Source of the DNA: an uncultured Muribaculaceae bacterium
Lineage (GTDB): Bacteria > Bacteroidota > Bacteroidia > Bacteroidales > Muribaculaceae
DNA length: 18,444 nt
Direction of reading: 5' to 3'
NCBI GenBank assembly: GCA_910584495.1
Contig: CAJUAR010000061.1
Span: 1-18,444, forward strand
Shown: piece by piece, positions 8,115 to 15,412 of the stretch
How positions within the stretch are numbered: position 1 is the first letter of the stretch
Layout: each line of letters starts with the position of its first letter
The notes under the pieces: model-generated
Databases searched by the model: none
What the model was told of the DNA's origin: nothing
The model's input: only the letters and a program-made list of their open reading frames with translations
Made by a program: the position numbers and the translations under genes

Positions 8115-9004
8115 TGGTTTTCCGGTTGTGCAAAAAGGTTAGCGCTTCCAATTTCATAGTTTGCCACAAGTATGTGACGTGCTGTTGATTTGAAGCGGTT
8201 GCGGATATTCACAGAGTAGGATTTCCCATACTCATCCACAATGAAATCTCGATATAACTCTTCGGTTAAAGGCGTTCGACCAATGACCATCAGCCAGCGG
8301 CATGGGAGGGCCATCACCCTTTTGGCAAGCTGTTCGTGATGAGTACGATTGAAGCCTTCTCTGTACTCTTCATTTCCGTAGTCTGAAAAAATGCAGTCGT
8401 AAGGAGGATCGAGAAACATGAAATCATCGGGCGCAGCCAAGTCGAAAATTTCGGAGTAATCACCGGTATGGATTTCGGCAGTGTGCAAAAGGTCGGAATG
8501 AGCTGTCGTTACAAGATTCGTGTTTAGATTCGGATAACGTCCATAGGGGACATTGAACTCCATACGTGAATTATAACGAATCATACCCGAGTACGCCGTT
8601 TTATTGATGAAATAATATACTGCAGGGTTGGAATAGTCACATTCGGTAAGTCCGTTGAAAGCGTCTCTGAGCAAATAATAAAAATCCTCGTTTGCATCAG
8701 CAATCTTTTCATCCGGCATTTTTGCTTTGCGTCGTTCGTAGTCAGCCCTGTTTGCTGTATATATCCGTTCTATGTCGTCAAGCTCACGGCGTAAGGCATC
8801 ATAATTATTACCCACAGCCCGATAGAACTCCATAAGTTTGCTGTTTATGTCATTTATAATGGCGTTATGGGGTTCTATTGCAAAGTACACTGCCCCACCT
8901 CCGAAGAATGGTTCGATATATCGGCCTTCAATCTTCGGAATCAGAGGCAAAATATGAGGAAGTTCTCGAGTTTTGCCTCCACGATATTTGAGCAGTGTCT
9001 TCAT
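8102..9004 (-). CDS. DNA adenine N6-methyltransferase (D12/Dam family)
   Basis: This 300-residue enzyme transfers a methyl group from S-adenosylmethionine to adenine in DNA. Motif X is KYRGGK (6-11) and motif I, which binds AdoMet, is YIEPFFGGG (29-37). An acidic residue in NDIN (51-54) follows. FNVPYGRY (150-157) is the block shared by Dam-like enzymes, and the catalytic motif IV is DPPY (199-202). This order defines the alpha class, MethyltransfD12 (PF02086). Dam-like members usually modify GATC. It is the cognate methylase of the following endonuclease, which starts 13 nt before this gene ends, so methylase is made first. It begins 17 nt after the nucleotidyltransferase stop. It is AT-rich like its partner. 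The gene is intact. Specificity is inferred, not seen. Confidence 0.9.
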   Translation of the reverse strand: MKTLLKYRGGKTRELPHILPLIPKIEGRYIEPFFGGGAVYFAIEPHNAIINDINSKLMEFYRAVGNNYDALRRELDDIERIYTANRADYERRKAKMPDEKIADANEDFYYLLRDAFNGLTECDYSNPAVYYFINKTAYSGMIRYNSRMEFNVPYGRYPNLNTNLVTTAHSDLLHTAEIHTGDYSEIFDLAAPDDFMFLDPPYDCIFSDYGNEEYREGFNRTHHEQLAKRVMALPCRWLMVIGRTPLTEELYRDFIVDEYGKSYSVNIRNRFKSTARHILVANYEIGSANLFAQPENQWQD

Positions 9005-9021
9005 TCTGTTGACAAGAATGT

Positions 9022-9726
9022 TTACTCCCGGATGAAGCGGCGGGCGGTTTCGATGTCGGCGGCATGGTCGACATCTATAATTTTGCTGAAGGGGCAGGCT
9101 TTGAGACGGAGGCCGTCAGCGACAAGGGCACGTTGGTAGTTGCGCATTCGGCTCACACCCTGCGCCATGCACTGTTCAAGCACCTTCAGGGCCGGGGCTG
9201 TCAAGCCATAGATACCTCCTGAAATATAGCGGTCGCTCCCCGAGGGCGCATCGCGGAATGCTGTGATGAAGCCATTGCAGTCGGTGTCGATGTAAAGCGG
9301 CTTTTCATCGTCGATAAAATCAGTTACACCCATATATCCGTCGGCGGTGTTGTCGGCGGCAAACGCAAGAGCGTATTTTTCGAAATCATCGCGGCGGAAG
9401 ATGGTGTCGACGGTGGTGAGGATGAATTTGCCGGCAGTGAACCCGCGCGATACTTCATAGAAACTGTGCATTGAGCTTGGTGTGGTTTTCACTGTCAGAC
9501 GAAGTTCGAATGGAAGCTCGCCGCTTATGCTTTCGAGGTAGCGGCGAACTTCGGTCATGTGCTCGTTGACGATGATGCTGAGCGATTCGGCCTGGCAAGA
9601 GGCAAAGATGTCGATGAGGCGGCGAATCATCGGGCGCCCGTCGAGGTCGACAAGCGGTTTGGGGAGTGCAACCCCTTCTTGTACCAGGCGAGAGCCTTCG
9701 CCTGCGGCAATTATAGCGTAATGCAT
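9022..9726 (-). CDS. NTP transferase domain protein (sugar/choline-phosphate nucleotidyltransferase type)
   Basis: The protein has 234 residues with an N-terminal nucleotide-binding fold. HYAIIAAGEGSRLV (2-15) matches the GxGxRL loop, and LPKPLVDLDGRPMI (21-34) matches the conserved KPL element. TTVDTIF (104-110) probably supplies the metal-binding Asp107, and SKIIDVDHAAD (214-224) resembles the closing end of the fold. Such enzymes couple NTP to a sugar phosphate or choline phosphate, or to a molybdenum cofactor precursor. The substrate cannot be told from the sequence. ATG 9726 is chosen because the longer open frame (to 9900) lies inside pdxA and has no family similarity. It follows pdxA by 13 nt and precedes the methylase by 17 nt, so it marks the left border of the ancestral gene train before the inserted pair. 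Confidence 0.75.
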   Translation of the reverse strand: MHYAIIAAGEGSRLVQEGVALPKPLVDLDGRPMIRRLIDIFASCQAESLSIIVNEHMTEVRRYLESISGELPFELRLTVKTTPSSMHSFYEVSRGFTAGKFILTTVDTIFRRDDFEKYALAFAADNTADGYMGVTDFIDDEKPLYIDTDCNGFITAFRDAPSGSDRYISGGIYGLTAPALKVLEQCMAQGVSRMRNYQRALVADGLRLKACPFSKIIDVDHAADIETARRFIRE

Positions 9727-9739
9727 GGTCTGTGAGTTT

Positions 9740-10837
9740 TTATTCGGCGCGTGAATCGTCGCGTTTTTCTTTTTCAGTACTCTGTCGGCGGAGAGGATGG
9801 CTGCATGCATGGTCGTAGTCGGTACGGCGGCGGAAGATGTCGATGGCCATAAAGATGGCTGCACGCATCGAATCGGGCGAAGCCTCGTTTTTTCCGACAA
9901 TGTCGTAGCCCGTTCCGTGGTCGGGCGATGTGCGCACCACCGGTAGACCGGCAGTGAAATTCACACCGCTATCCATGGCCAGAGTCTTGAAGGGGGTAAG
10001 TCCCTGGTCGTGATACATAGCCAGGATTCCGTCGAAGGCCTTGTAGCTGCCGCTGCCGAAGAACCCGTCGGAGGCATAGGGGCCGAAAGCCAGGATGCCT
10101 TTTGCACGAGCATCCTCGAGGGCCGGAACGACAATTTCCTTTTCCTCGTTGCCGAGCAAACCTTCTTCGCCGGCATGAGGATTGATGGATAGCACACCTA
10201 TGCGGGGCGAATAAATTCCAAAATCCCGTTTGAGCGACTGGTTGAACTGCTCCAGACGCTCAAGTATAAGCTCCTTTGTTACTGTTTGTGCCACACAGGC
10301 AAGGGGCGTATGTGCAGTGACCAAAGCCACACGCATATAGTCGGTGCACATCACCATGAGAGCTTTTGCTTCGTCGGTGTTTTCTCCATCCTGTCGGCCG
10401 AACGATGCTTCGAGATATTCGGTGTGCCCGGGAAAATGGAACGACGAGCTCTGGATGGTGTGTTTATTGATGGGAGCGGTAACAAGCACGTCGATGTTGC
10501 CCTTGCGCAGGTCGGCAACGGCGGCTTCAAGGGCTGCCAGGGCTGCTGCTCCGGCAGCTTCCGTCGGCTGTCCGGGTTCAATTTTGAGGTCTTCGCCTAC
10601 AACGTTGACAATGTTACAGGCTCCGTCGCGGGCTTCGGAAGCATCGTTGATGCGGTTGAGCTGCACAGGTTCCAGTTCCATCGCTTTGCGGTAGAACGAA
10701 GCCACCTTTGCCGAGCCATAAATTACAGGCGTGCACAGCTCGACCATTCGTTCGTCGGCCAGTGCTTTGAGAATGACCTCGTAGCCAATGCCGTTAGTGT
10801 CGCCATGGGTGATACCCACCCTTATGATGTTGTTCAT
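9740..10837 (-). CDS. pdxA: 4-hydroxythreonine-4-phosphate dehydrogenase
   Basis: PdxA oxidises 4-phosphohydroxy-L-threonine with NAD in the DXP-dependent route to pyridoxal 5'-phosphate, in the cytoplasm. The protein has 365 residues. GITHGDTNGIGYE (8-20) is the N-terminal substrate loop. The three metal-binding histidines are His176 (TAHTPL), His221 (NPHAGE) and His276 (YHDQGL). RTSPDHGTGYDI (302-313) and KNEASPDSM (316-324) complete the active site. The C-terminal end (about 350-365) is a short charged tail rich in Lys, Arg, Asp and Glu. The ATG overlaps the rlmN stop as ATGA, indicating coupled translation. Confidence 0.95.
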   Translation of the reverse strand: MNNIIRVGITHGDTNGIGYEVILKALADERMVELCTPVIYGSAKVASFYRKAMELEPVQLNRINDASEARDGACNIVNVVGEDLKIEPGQPTEAAGAAALAALEAAVADLRKGNIDVLVTAPINKHTIQSSSFHFPGHTEYLEASFGRQDGENTDEAKALMVMCTDYMRVALVTAHTPLACVAQTVTKELILERLEQFNQSLKRDFGIYSPRIGVLSINPHAGEEGLLGNEEKEIVVPALEDARAKGILAFGPYASDGFFGSGSYKAFDGILAMYHDQGLTPFKTLAMDSGVNFTAGLPVVRTSPDHGTGYDIVGKNEASPDSMRAAIFMAIDIFRRRTDYDHACSHPLRRQSTEKEKRDDSRAE

Positions 10838-11871
10838 TCTGATTCTTGTTTTTTTGTGGCATCATTGGCCCCGGCCAGCATGCCGCAAGCGGCCATGATG
10901 TCCTCGCCGCGCGAGGCACGGATTGTTGCCGTAATGCCGTTATCGTTGAGGCAGTCGCGAAAACGTTCCATCACCGTCTGGCTCGACGGTCGGCCGTCGA
11001 AACCGGGAGTTCGGTGGAAGCGGATAAGGTTGACACGGGCATCGGTGCCGCGGAGCAGACGTGCCAGGGCGCGGGCATGACGCAGGTCGTCGTTGAGGCC
11101 TTCGAACATGGTATATTCCATCGACAGACGTCGCTGGTGGGCAAAGTCGTGCTGTCGCAGAGTGGCAATTACATCTGTCAGCGGATAGGCACGTTCCACG
11201 GGCATAATGCTTCCGCGTTCGTCGGCAAAAGGTGAATGGAGGCTCAGGGCCATGTTCACATTTGTCTCGGCGAGGAGGCGGTCCATGCCGGGTTGTTTGC
11301 CTATGGTCGACACAGTGATGCGGCGCGGGCTCCATGCCATGCCCCAGGGGGCGGTGATTATGTCTATGGCGGCAAGGACGGCATCGATATTGTCGGTGGG
11401 TTCTCCCATGCCCATAAACACCAGGTTGGTGAGCGTCTCGCTCTTGGGGATGGAGAAAATCTGGTTTATTATGTCGCCGGCATCGAGGTTGCCTTGCCAT
11501 CCGCCTTGCCCTGTCATGCAGAAACGGCACCCCATGCGGCATCCTGCCTGGGATGAAATGCATAGGGTTGCACGTTCGCGATCGGGGATGTAGACGGCTT
11601 CTATGGAGCGACCTCCACGACCGTCGAAGAGAAATTTGGCAGTACCGTCGCGGCTCACAGCCTCGGCAATGGGAGTATGTCGGCCCACGGAGTAGCCTTG
11701 CTCCGAGAGTTCGGCACGCGCCCGTTTTGGCAGGTCGGTCATCTGCTCAATGTCGGTCACACGCTTATCGTAGAGCCATTTGGCCATCTGACGAGCAGCG
11801 AAAGGCCGCAGCCCGACGGCTGCAGCCACTTCGCCAAGTTCCGTGAGGTTGAGGCCTAAGAGCTTTTTCAC
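10834..11871 (-). CDS. rlmN: 23S rRNA (adenine2503-C2) methyltransferase, radical SAM
   Basis: RlmN methylates C2 of A2503 in 23S rRNA and also A37 in some tRNAs, using radical SAM chemistry. The protein has 345 residues. The iron-sulphur cluster cysteines are Cys111, Cys115 and Cys118 (GCRMGCRFC). Cys104 sits seven residues upstream, as in E. coli. The methyl-carrying cysteine is Cys329 in RGEDIMAACG. GMGEP (154-158) is the SAM-binding element and ALSLHSP (208-214) follows. It starts with GTG 11871, which overlaps the lysS stop as GTGA. All catalytic cysteines are present. RlmN can also affect antibiotic binding at the ribosome, but nothing here shows that. Confidence 0.96.
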   Translation of the reverse strand: MKKLLGLNLTELGEVAAAVGLRPFAARQMAKWLYDKRVTDIEQMTDLPKRARAELSEQGYSVGRHTPIAEAVSRDGTAKFLFDGRGGRSIEAVYIPDRERATLCISSQAGCRMGCRFCMTGQGGWQGNLDAGDIINQIFSIPKSETLTNLVFMGMGEPTDNIDAVLAAIDIITAPWGMAWSPRRITVSTIGKQPGMDRLLAETNVNMALSLHSPFADERGSIMPVERAYPLTDVIATLRQHDFAHQRRLSMEYTMFEGLNDDLRHARALARLLRGTDARVNLIRFHRTPGFDGRPSSQTVMERFRDCLNDNGITATIRASRGEDIMAACGMLAGANDATKKQESE

Positions 11872-13427
11872 TTTTCCTCCTTGGTCTCTGTCTCTTCTTT
11901 ATCTTCGGTCTGAGCCTTTTTCTCGGGGCGCATCTGCGGGAAGAGAAGCACTTCCTGAATAGCTGTCTGACCTGTCATGAGCATCACCAGACGGTCCATG
12001 CCAATGCCCATACCCGATGTGGGAGGCATGCCATATTCGAGGGCGCGGATAAAGTCGCCGTCGATAATCATGGCCTCGTCATCGCCCTTTTCGCCAAGTC
12101 GCATTTGCTCCACGAAGCGTTCGTACTGGTCGATAGGGTCGTTGAGCTCGGAGTAGGCGTTTGCAAGTTCTTTGCCGTTGACCATCAGCTCGAAACGCTC
12201 GGTCAGCTCGGGGTTGTTGCGGTGGCGCTTGGTGAGAGGCGACATCTCAATTGGGTAGTCGGTGATGAAGGTGGGCTGGATATACGTGCCTTCGCAGGTC
12301 TCGCCGAATATTTCGTCGATGAGTTTGCCCTTGCCCATGGTGTTGTCCACTTCCACACCCAGACGTTTTGCGGCATCGCGGAGCTGGTCTTCGTCCATGC
12401 CCTCGATGTCCACGCCGGTGTGTTCCTTGATGGCCTGTGCCATGGTCACACGGGGGAATGGGGCTTTGAAGCTGATGGTGTTGTCGCCAACCTTCACCTC
12501 GGTGGTGCCGTTCACGTCCATGCATATTTTTTCGAGCATGTGTTCGGTGAAGGTCATCATCCAGTTGTAGTCCTTGTAGGCTACATAGATTTCCATGCAT
12601 GTGAATTCGGGGTTGTGGGTGCGGTCCATGCCCTCGTTGCGGAAGTTCTTGGAGAACTCATATACACCTTCGAAACCGCCCACGATGAGGCGTTTCAGAT
12701 AGAGCTCGTCGGCAATGCGGAGGTAGAGGGGAATGTCGAGCGCATTGTGGTGAGTGATGAACGGACGGGCTGCAGCCCCGCCGGGAATCGATTGCAGAAT
12801 GGGCGTTTCGACCTCGATGTATCCTGCCTGGTTGAAGTATTCACGCATCGAGTTGTAGACCTTGGTGCGTTTGAGGAAGATTTCCTTCACATGCTCGTTT
12901 ACAACAAGGTCGACATAGCGGCGGCGGTAGCGCAGTTCGGGGTCGTCGAAGCCGTCGTAGCGCACGCCGTCCTTCATCTTGACGATGGGCAGGGGGCGCA
13001 GGCTTTTGCTCAGCACCGTCAGCGACTGGGCGTGGATGGAGATTTCGCCGGTCTGGGTTCGGAACACATAGCCGCACACACCGATAAAGTCGCCAATGTC
13101 GAGCAGTTTTTTGAACACCACATTATAGAGGTCCTTGTTCTCGCCCGGGCAGATTTCGTCGCGGGAGATATAGAGCTGTATGCGGCCCTTGCTGTCCTGA
13201 AGCTCGGCAAAAGAAGCTTTGCCCATGATGCGGCGGCTCATGATACGCCCGGCCACGCACACCTGGCGTTTGGGCTCGAGGTCGTCGGAGAAATTTGCTT
13301 TGATTTCGTCGCTGTGCGCATCCACCGGATATTCGGCAGCGGGGTAAGGCTCAATGCCAAGTCGCCGCATCTCGGCCATGCTCTGGCGGCGAATTATTTC
13401 CTGTTCGCTCAATTCTTGAGGATTCAT
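11868..13427 (-). CDS. lysS: Lysyl-tRNA synthetase, class II
   Basis: LysS charges tRNA-Lys with lysine in the cytoplasm. From ATG 13427 it has 519 residues. The anticodon-binding OB fold spans about 55-140 (VAGRIMSRRIMGKASF). The class II core shows motif 1 around 170-220 (RRYVDLV, ending in IPGGAAARPF), motif 2 (FRNEGMDRTHNPEFT, 262-276) and motif 3 (SGMGIGMDRLVML near 480). The C terminus is a short lysine/glutamate-rich tail. Bacteroides LysS, as I recall it, carries roughly 60-70 more residues there. The frame continues 16 residues upstream but those codons overlap the promoter, so ATG 13427 is preferred. It is the first gene of the nine-gene train and has its own promoter. Confidence 0.95.
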   Translation of the reverse strand: MNPQELSEQEIIRRQSMAEMRRLGIEPYPAAEYPVDAHSDEIKANFSDDLEPKRQVCVAGRIMSRRIMGKASFAELQDSKGRIQLYISRDEICPGENKDLYNVVFKKLLDIGDFIGVCGYVFRTQTGEISIHAQSLTVLSKSLRPLPIVKMKDGVRYDGFDDPELRYRRRYVDLVVNEHVKEIFLKRTKVYNSMREYFNQAGYIEVETPILQSIPGGAAARPFITHHNALDIPLYLRIADELYLKRLIVGGFEGVYEFSKNFRNEGMDRTHNPEFTCMEIYVAYKDYNWMMTFTEHMLEKICMDVNGTTEVKVGDNTISFKAPFPRVTMAQAIKEHTGVDIEGMDEDQLRDAAKRLGVEVDNTMGKGKLIDEIFGETCEGTYIQPTFITDYPIEMSPLTKRHRNNPELTERFELMVNGKELANAYSELNDPIDQYERFVEQMRLGEKGDDEAMIIDGDFIRALEYGMPPTSGMGIGMDRLVMLMTGQTAIQEVLLFPQMRPEKKAQTEDKEETETKEEK

Positions 13428-13456
13428 GTGTCTGTTTTTTTGCTCTGTTCTGTTAG

Positions 13457-13476
13457 TTTGGGTACTATTACCCAAA
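13457..13476. repeat. Perfect 8-bp inverted repeat in the lysS leader
   Basis: TTTGGGTA (13457-13464) and its exact complement TACCCAAA (13469-13476) flank a 4-nt loop. On the minus strand the hairpin would lie at the very 5' end of the lysS transcript, right after the predicted start point. It could protect the RNA end, act as an operator for a dimeric protein, or be neutral. It has no T-run, so it is not a typical terminator. Confidence 0.7.
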
Positions 13477-13484
13477 ATTTACGG

Positions 13485-13516
13485 CAAAAATACGAAAAAA
13501 CAAGCGAATTTCCAAA
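13485..13516 (-). promoter_or_regulatory. Promoter of the lysS gene train
   Basis: Read on the minus strand, a TTTG -33 box (13516-13513) is followed by a 20-nt spacer and TATTTTTG (13492-13485), an exact match to the Bacteroidetes primary-sigma -7 consensus TAnnTTTG. Transcription would begin about 13478-13480, giving a leader of about 50 nt before the lysS ATG. It is the only clear promoter seen for the whole minus-strand train down to the S41 gene. Confidence 0.75.
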
Positions 13517-13613
13517 TTGAGCCGAAAGCGTGTCTCGGCGTAAAGTTGGTTAAACGATGTCAATGTTTATTCTGTCAAAGACCCGCGGCGAACATTGAAC
13601 TGACGACGACTAA

Positions 13614-13635
13614 TCCGAGTTAATTCCGAGTTCAT
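13614..13635. repeat. Two tandem 11-bp units
   Basis: TCCGAGTTAAT (13614-13624) is followed directly by TCCGAGTTCAT (13625-13635), differing at one base. The 11-bp period is about one helical turn, which would put both copies on one face of the DNA. No function can be assigned. Confidence 0.5.
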
Positions 13636-13653
13636 TCACACGATTTCCTGCGA

Positions 13654-13676
13654 AATCCTTGCATATTCCAAGGATT
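13654..13676. repeat. 8-bp inverted repeat with 7-nt loop
   Basis: AATCCTTG (13654-13661) pairs exactly with CAAGGATT (13669-13676) around a 7-nt loop. It lies about 150 nt past the alpha-galactosidase stop on the minus strand. Without a T-run on either side it is a weak terminator candidate. A protein-binding palindrome is the alternative. Confidence 0.5.
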
Positions 13677-13827
13677 CTGACGAAATTTGCGATGAAGTTG
13701 CGCATAAGCAGAGCAATAGTTCTTAGTAGTTTGGGTATCACTAATTTACTAATAATCTGCAATTTGTGCAACTTTTTCATTTGTAAATAATTAGAAATTT
13801 AATTCAACCAACGAGTGCGGAGTAGTA

Positions 13828-15399
13828 TTATTGTTTTACAAGCGAGATGAAGTCTATCGCGGGTATGACCGAGGTGTCGTGGCCTATGCGTATGGTGTTG
13901 AAGCCGGGCTCTAGGCTGATTTTCAGCTTGTCGGCCGCCGAGTCGGCTTCGTGCAGGCTGCCGTTGACACGGATCTGCAGGGGACACTCCGGTGTGGCCT
14001 TGATGTTGAGTGAATAGCGTCCGCCTTTTTCAGAGTATACGTTGGTCCATTCGATGTAGTTCTCGGGCGAGGCACCGAGGAATTCGACTTTCATGCAGCC
14101 GGACGATGACGCATCGTAGGTATACTTCACGTTGTTGCGTCCGATGTTGTCGAACATCTGAAGATAGCCCCATTCGGCCTCGTAGACCGACGGCTCGAGA
14201 CGCCGGGTGCCATCCACAGCGTAGACGATGGCTCCGTGAGCGGGAATTTCCGCCGTGAACTTATCTTTGAAGACTCCCATGTCACGTCTGTTCGACAGGT
14301 CGCGGACTTTCACTTTGCCGCCCAGATCTATGTCGCGGAACCGCAGCACCATCGATTTGGCCGTGTCCGTAGGATTATATAGTGCCACTGCCCGCGTGAG
14401 TCCGTTGCGCCTTACGATGTCCTTGACGAAAACGCCCGAACCGTCGGCCTCGCGGACAGCCGGATAGGCCTGAAGCGCGAGCGGGTCCTGGTTGACGGCG
14501 ATGAGTTCGGGATTCTTCAGAATCTCAAGCGAGGACGCAGGTATCTTTTCGAGGTCGCATCCGATGAGCAGCGGCGACGACATGATGCACCACATGCCGA
14601 ACTGTGCCGATTCCTCGGTATGGTCAAGGCCGTCGCCTGTCAGTGAGGTATTCTCGCGCAGACCGATGGTGAGCATATCCATGTCGTTGTAGTGGCCGTT
14701 GCGGCAGTATGCGGACAGAGGCGCGTTGAGGTCGACGATGCTTTTTATGGACTCCCAGTCGTTCATTATGTCCTGGCTGATTCTCCATGATTCGGCGATA
14801 TCCTCCGCCCATGTGCCAGGGAAGCGCCATCGGCAGATATTGAGGGCTATTCCGGGACGTACGCGGTCGAGAGCCTGACGTATCTTCGTGTATTGTTCCT
14901 GCTCGACGAGTCCGTCACATTCGGCTCCGCAGTAGTCTATCTTGATGAAGTCGAAGTTCCAGTCGCCGAAGGCGGTGGCGGCATCGATATCCTCGTGTTC
15001 GTACATACCGGCGTTGATGCCTATGGTGTCGTTGTTCCACATCGAGCCGCAGGTATTGTGGCCGGCATCCGAGTAAGTTCCTGCTTTATAGCCCTTCGAG
15101 TGGATGTAGTCGACCACGTGCTTCATGCCGTTAGGGAAGCGCACGGGATGGGGCTGCATACGGCCCGTCGAATCGCGGTGGCCGAAGAATCCGTCATCGA
15201 TATTCACCTGACGGTAGCCGGCGTCGGCGAGCCCCAGTTCGCCTAACAGATCGGTCTGGCGCATGATGAGAGAATCGGAAATGTCGACGAAGAAAGCATT
15301 CCACGAGCTCCAGCCCATAAGGGGTGCTTTCGGTGCGGCCTGAGCCGATATGGCTGCGGCGATGGCCGGGATAAAGAGACTGAGTCGGTGTAGTTTCAT
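13828..15399 (-). CDS. Secreted alpha-galactosidase, GH27, with C-terminal carbohydrate-binding-like domain
   Basis: The enzyme should remove terminal alpha-linked galactose from plant or host glycans. The protein has 523 residues. A signal peptide covers about 1-21 (ends AISAQA). The GH27 barrel starts at APLMGWSSWNAF (25-36) and has NIDDGFF (66-72). The nucleophile is Asp155 in FIKIDYCGAE. The acid/base is Asp210 in SWRISQDI. The 55-residue spacing equals that of the rice enzyme as I recall it. CIMSSPLLIGCDL (271-283) and NPELIAVNQDPL (296-307) are family marks. A beta-sandwich domain follows at about 300-398. The last 120 residues begin YEAEW and resemble CBM35/CBM6-type modules. It lies 13 nt after the GH43-GH3 gene and is probably transcribed with it. 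There is no lipobox, so it is likely periplasmic or released rather than a lipoprotein. Beta-arabinopyranosidase activity, seen in some GH27 members, is possible. Confidence 0.93.
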   Translation of the reverse strand: MKLHRLSLFIPAIAAAISAQAAPKAPLMGWSSWNAFFVDISDSLIMRQTDLLGELGLADAGYRQVNIDDGFFGHRDSTGRMQPHPVRFPNGMKHVVDYIHSKGYKAGTYSDAGHNTCGSMWNNDTIGINAGMYEHEDIDAATAFGDWNFDFIKIDYCGAECDGLVEQEQYTKIRQALDRVRPGIALNICRWRFPGTWAEDIAESWRISQDIMNDWESIKSIVDLNAPLSAYCRNGHYNDMDMLTIGLRENTSLTGDGLDHTEESAQFGMWCIMSSPLLIGCDLEKIPASSLEILKNPELIAVNQDPLALQAYPAVREADGSGVFVKDIVRRNGLTRAVALYNPTDTAKSMVLRFRDIDLGGKVKVRDLSNRRDMGVFKDKFTAEIPAHGAIVYAVDGTRRLEPSVYEAEWGYLQMFDNIGRNNVKYTYDASSSGCMKVEFLGASPENYIEWTNVYSEKGGRYSLNIKATPECPLQIRVNGSLHEADSAADKLKISLEPGFNTIRIGHDTSVIPAIDFISLVKQ

Positions 15400-15412
15400 G
15401 ATTGGATTTCAG

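Larger units (their letters stand above)
13428..13827. other. 400-bp non-coding gap between the alpha-galactosidase end and lysS
   Basis: No credible gene is seen. The right half is AT-rich. Contents are the lysS promoter and leader hairpin, a second copy of TAGTTTGGGTA at 13727-13737 (the first is at 13454-13464), an inverted repeat with arms at 13560-13567 and 13591-13598, two tandem 11-bp units (TCCGAGTTAAT then TCCGAGTTCAT, 13614-13635), and an inverted repeat at 13654-13676. No hairpin followed by a T-run was found, so the terminator of the hydrolase genes is not evident. The region separates the accessory sugar-use genes from the housekeeping train. Confidence 0.7.

Noticed and set aside
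6429..9004. Direct repeats or integrase marking insertion of the restriction-modification pair
   Set aside because: No matching repeats were seen at 9005-9021 and 6424-6440 and no recombinase gene is present, so the insertion mechanism stays open.
9727..9900. Longer N terminus for the nucleotidyltransferase
   Set aside because: The added residues are an out-of-frame reading of the end of pdxA; the fold starts exactly at the ATG at 9726.
12105..13520. Open frame of 471 codons on the plus strand, opposite lysS
   Set aside because: It is antisense to an unmistakable class II synthetase, shows no motifs, and runs across the lysS promoter.
13426..13623. Possible 65-residue plus-strand protein starting at the lysS start and entering the gap
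   Set aside because: It covers the lysS promoter and leader hairpin, has no ribosome-binding or promoter context, and does not resemble a known small protein.
13428..13827. tRNA, riboswitch or T-box in the gap before lysS
   Set aside because: No cloverleaf, T-box sequence or lysine-riboswitch core could be recognised; only short palindromes are present.
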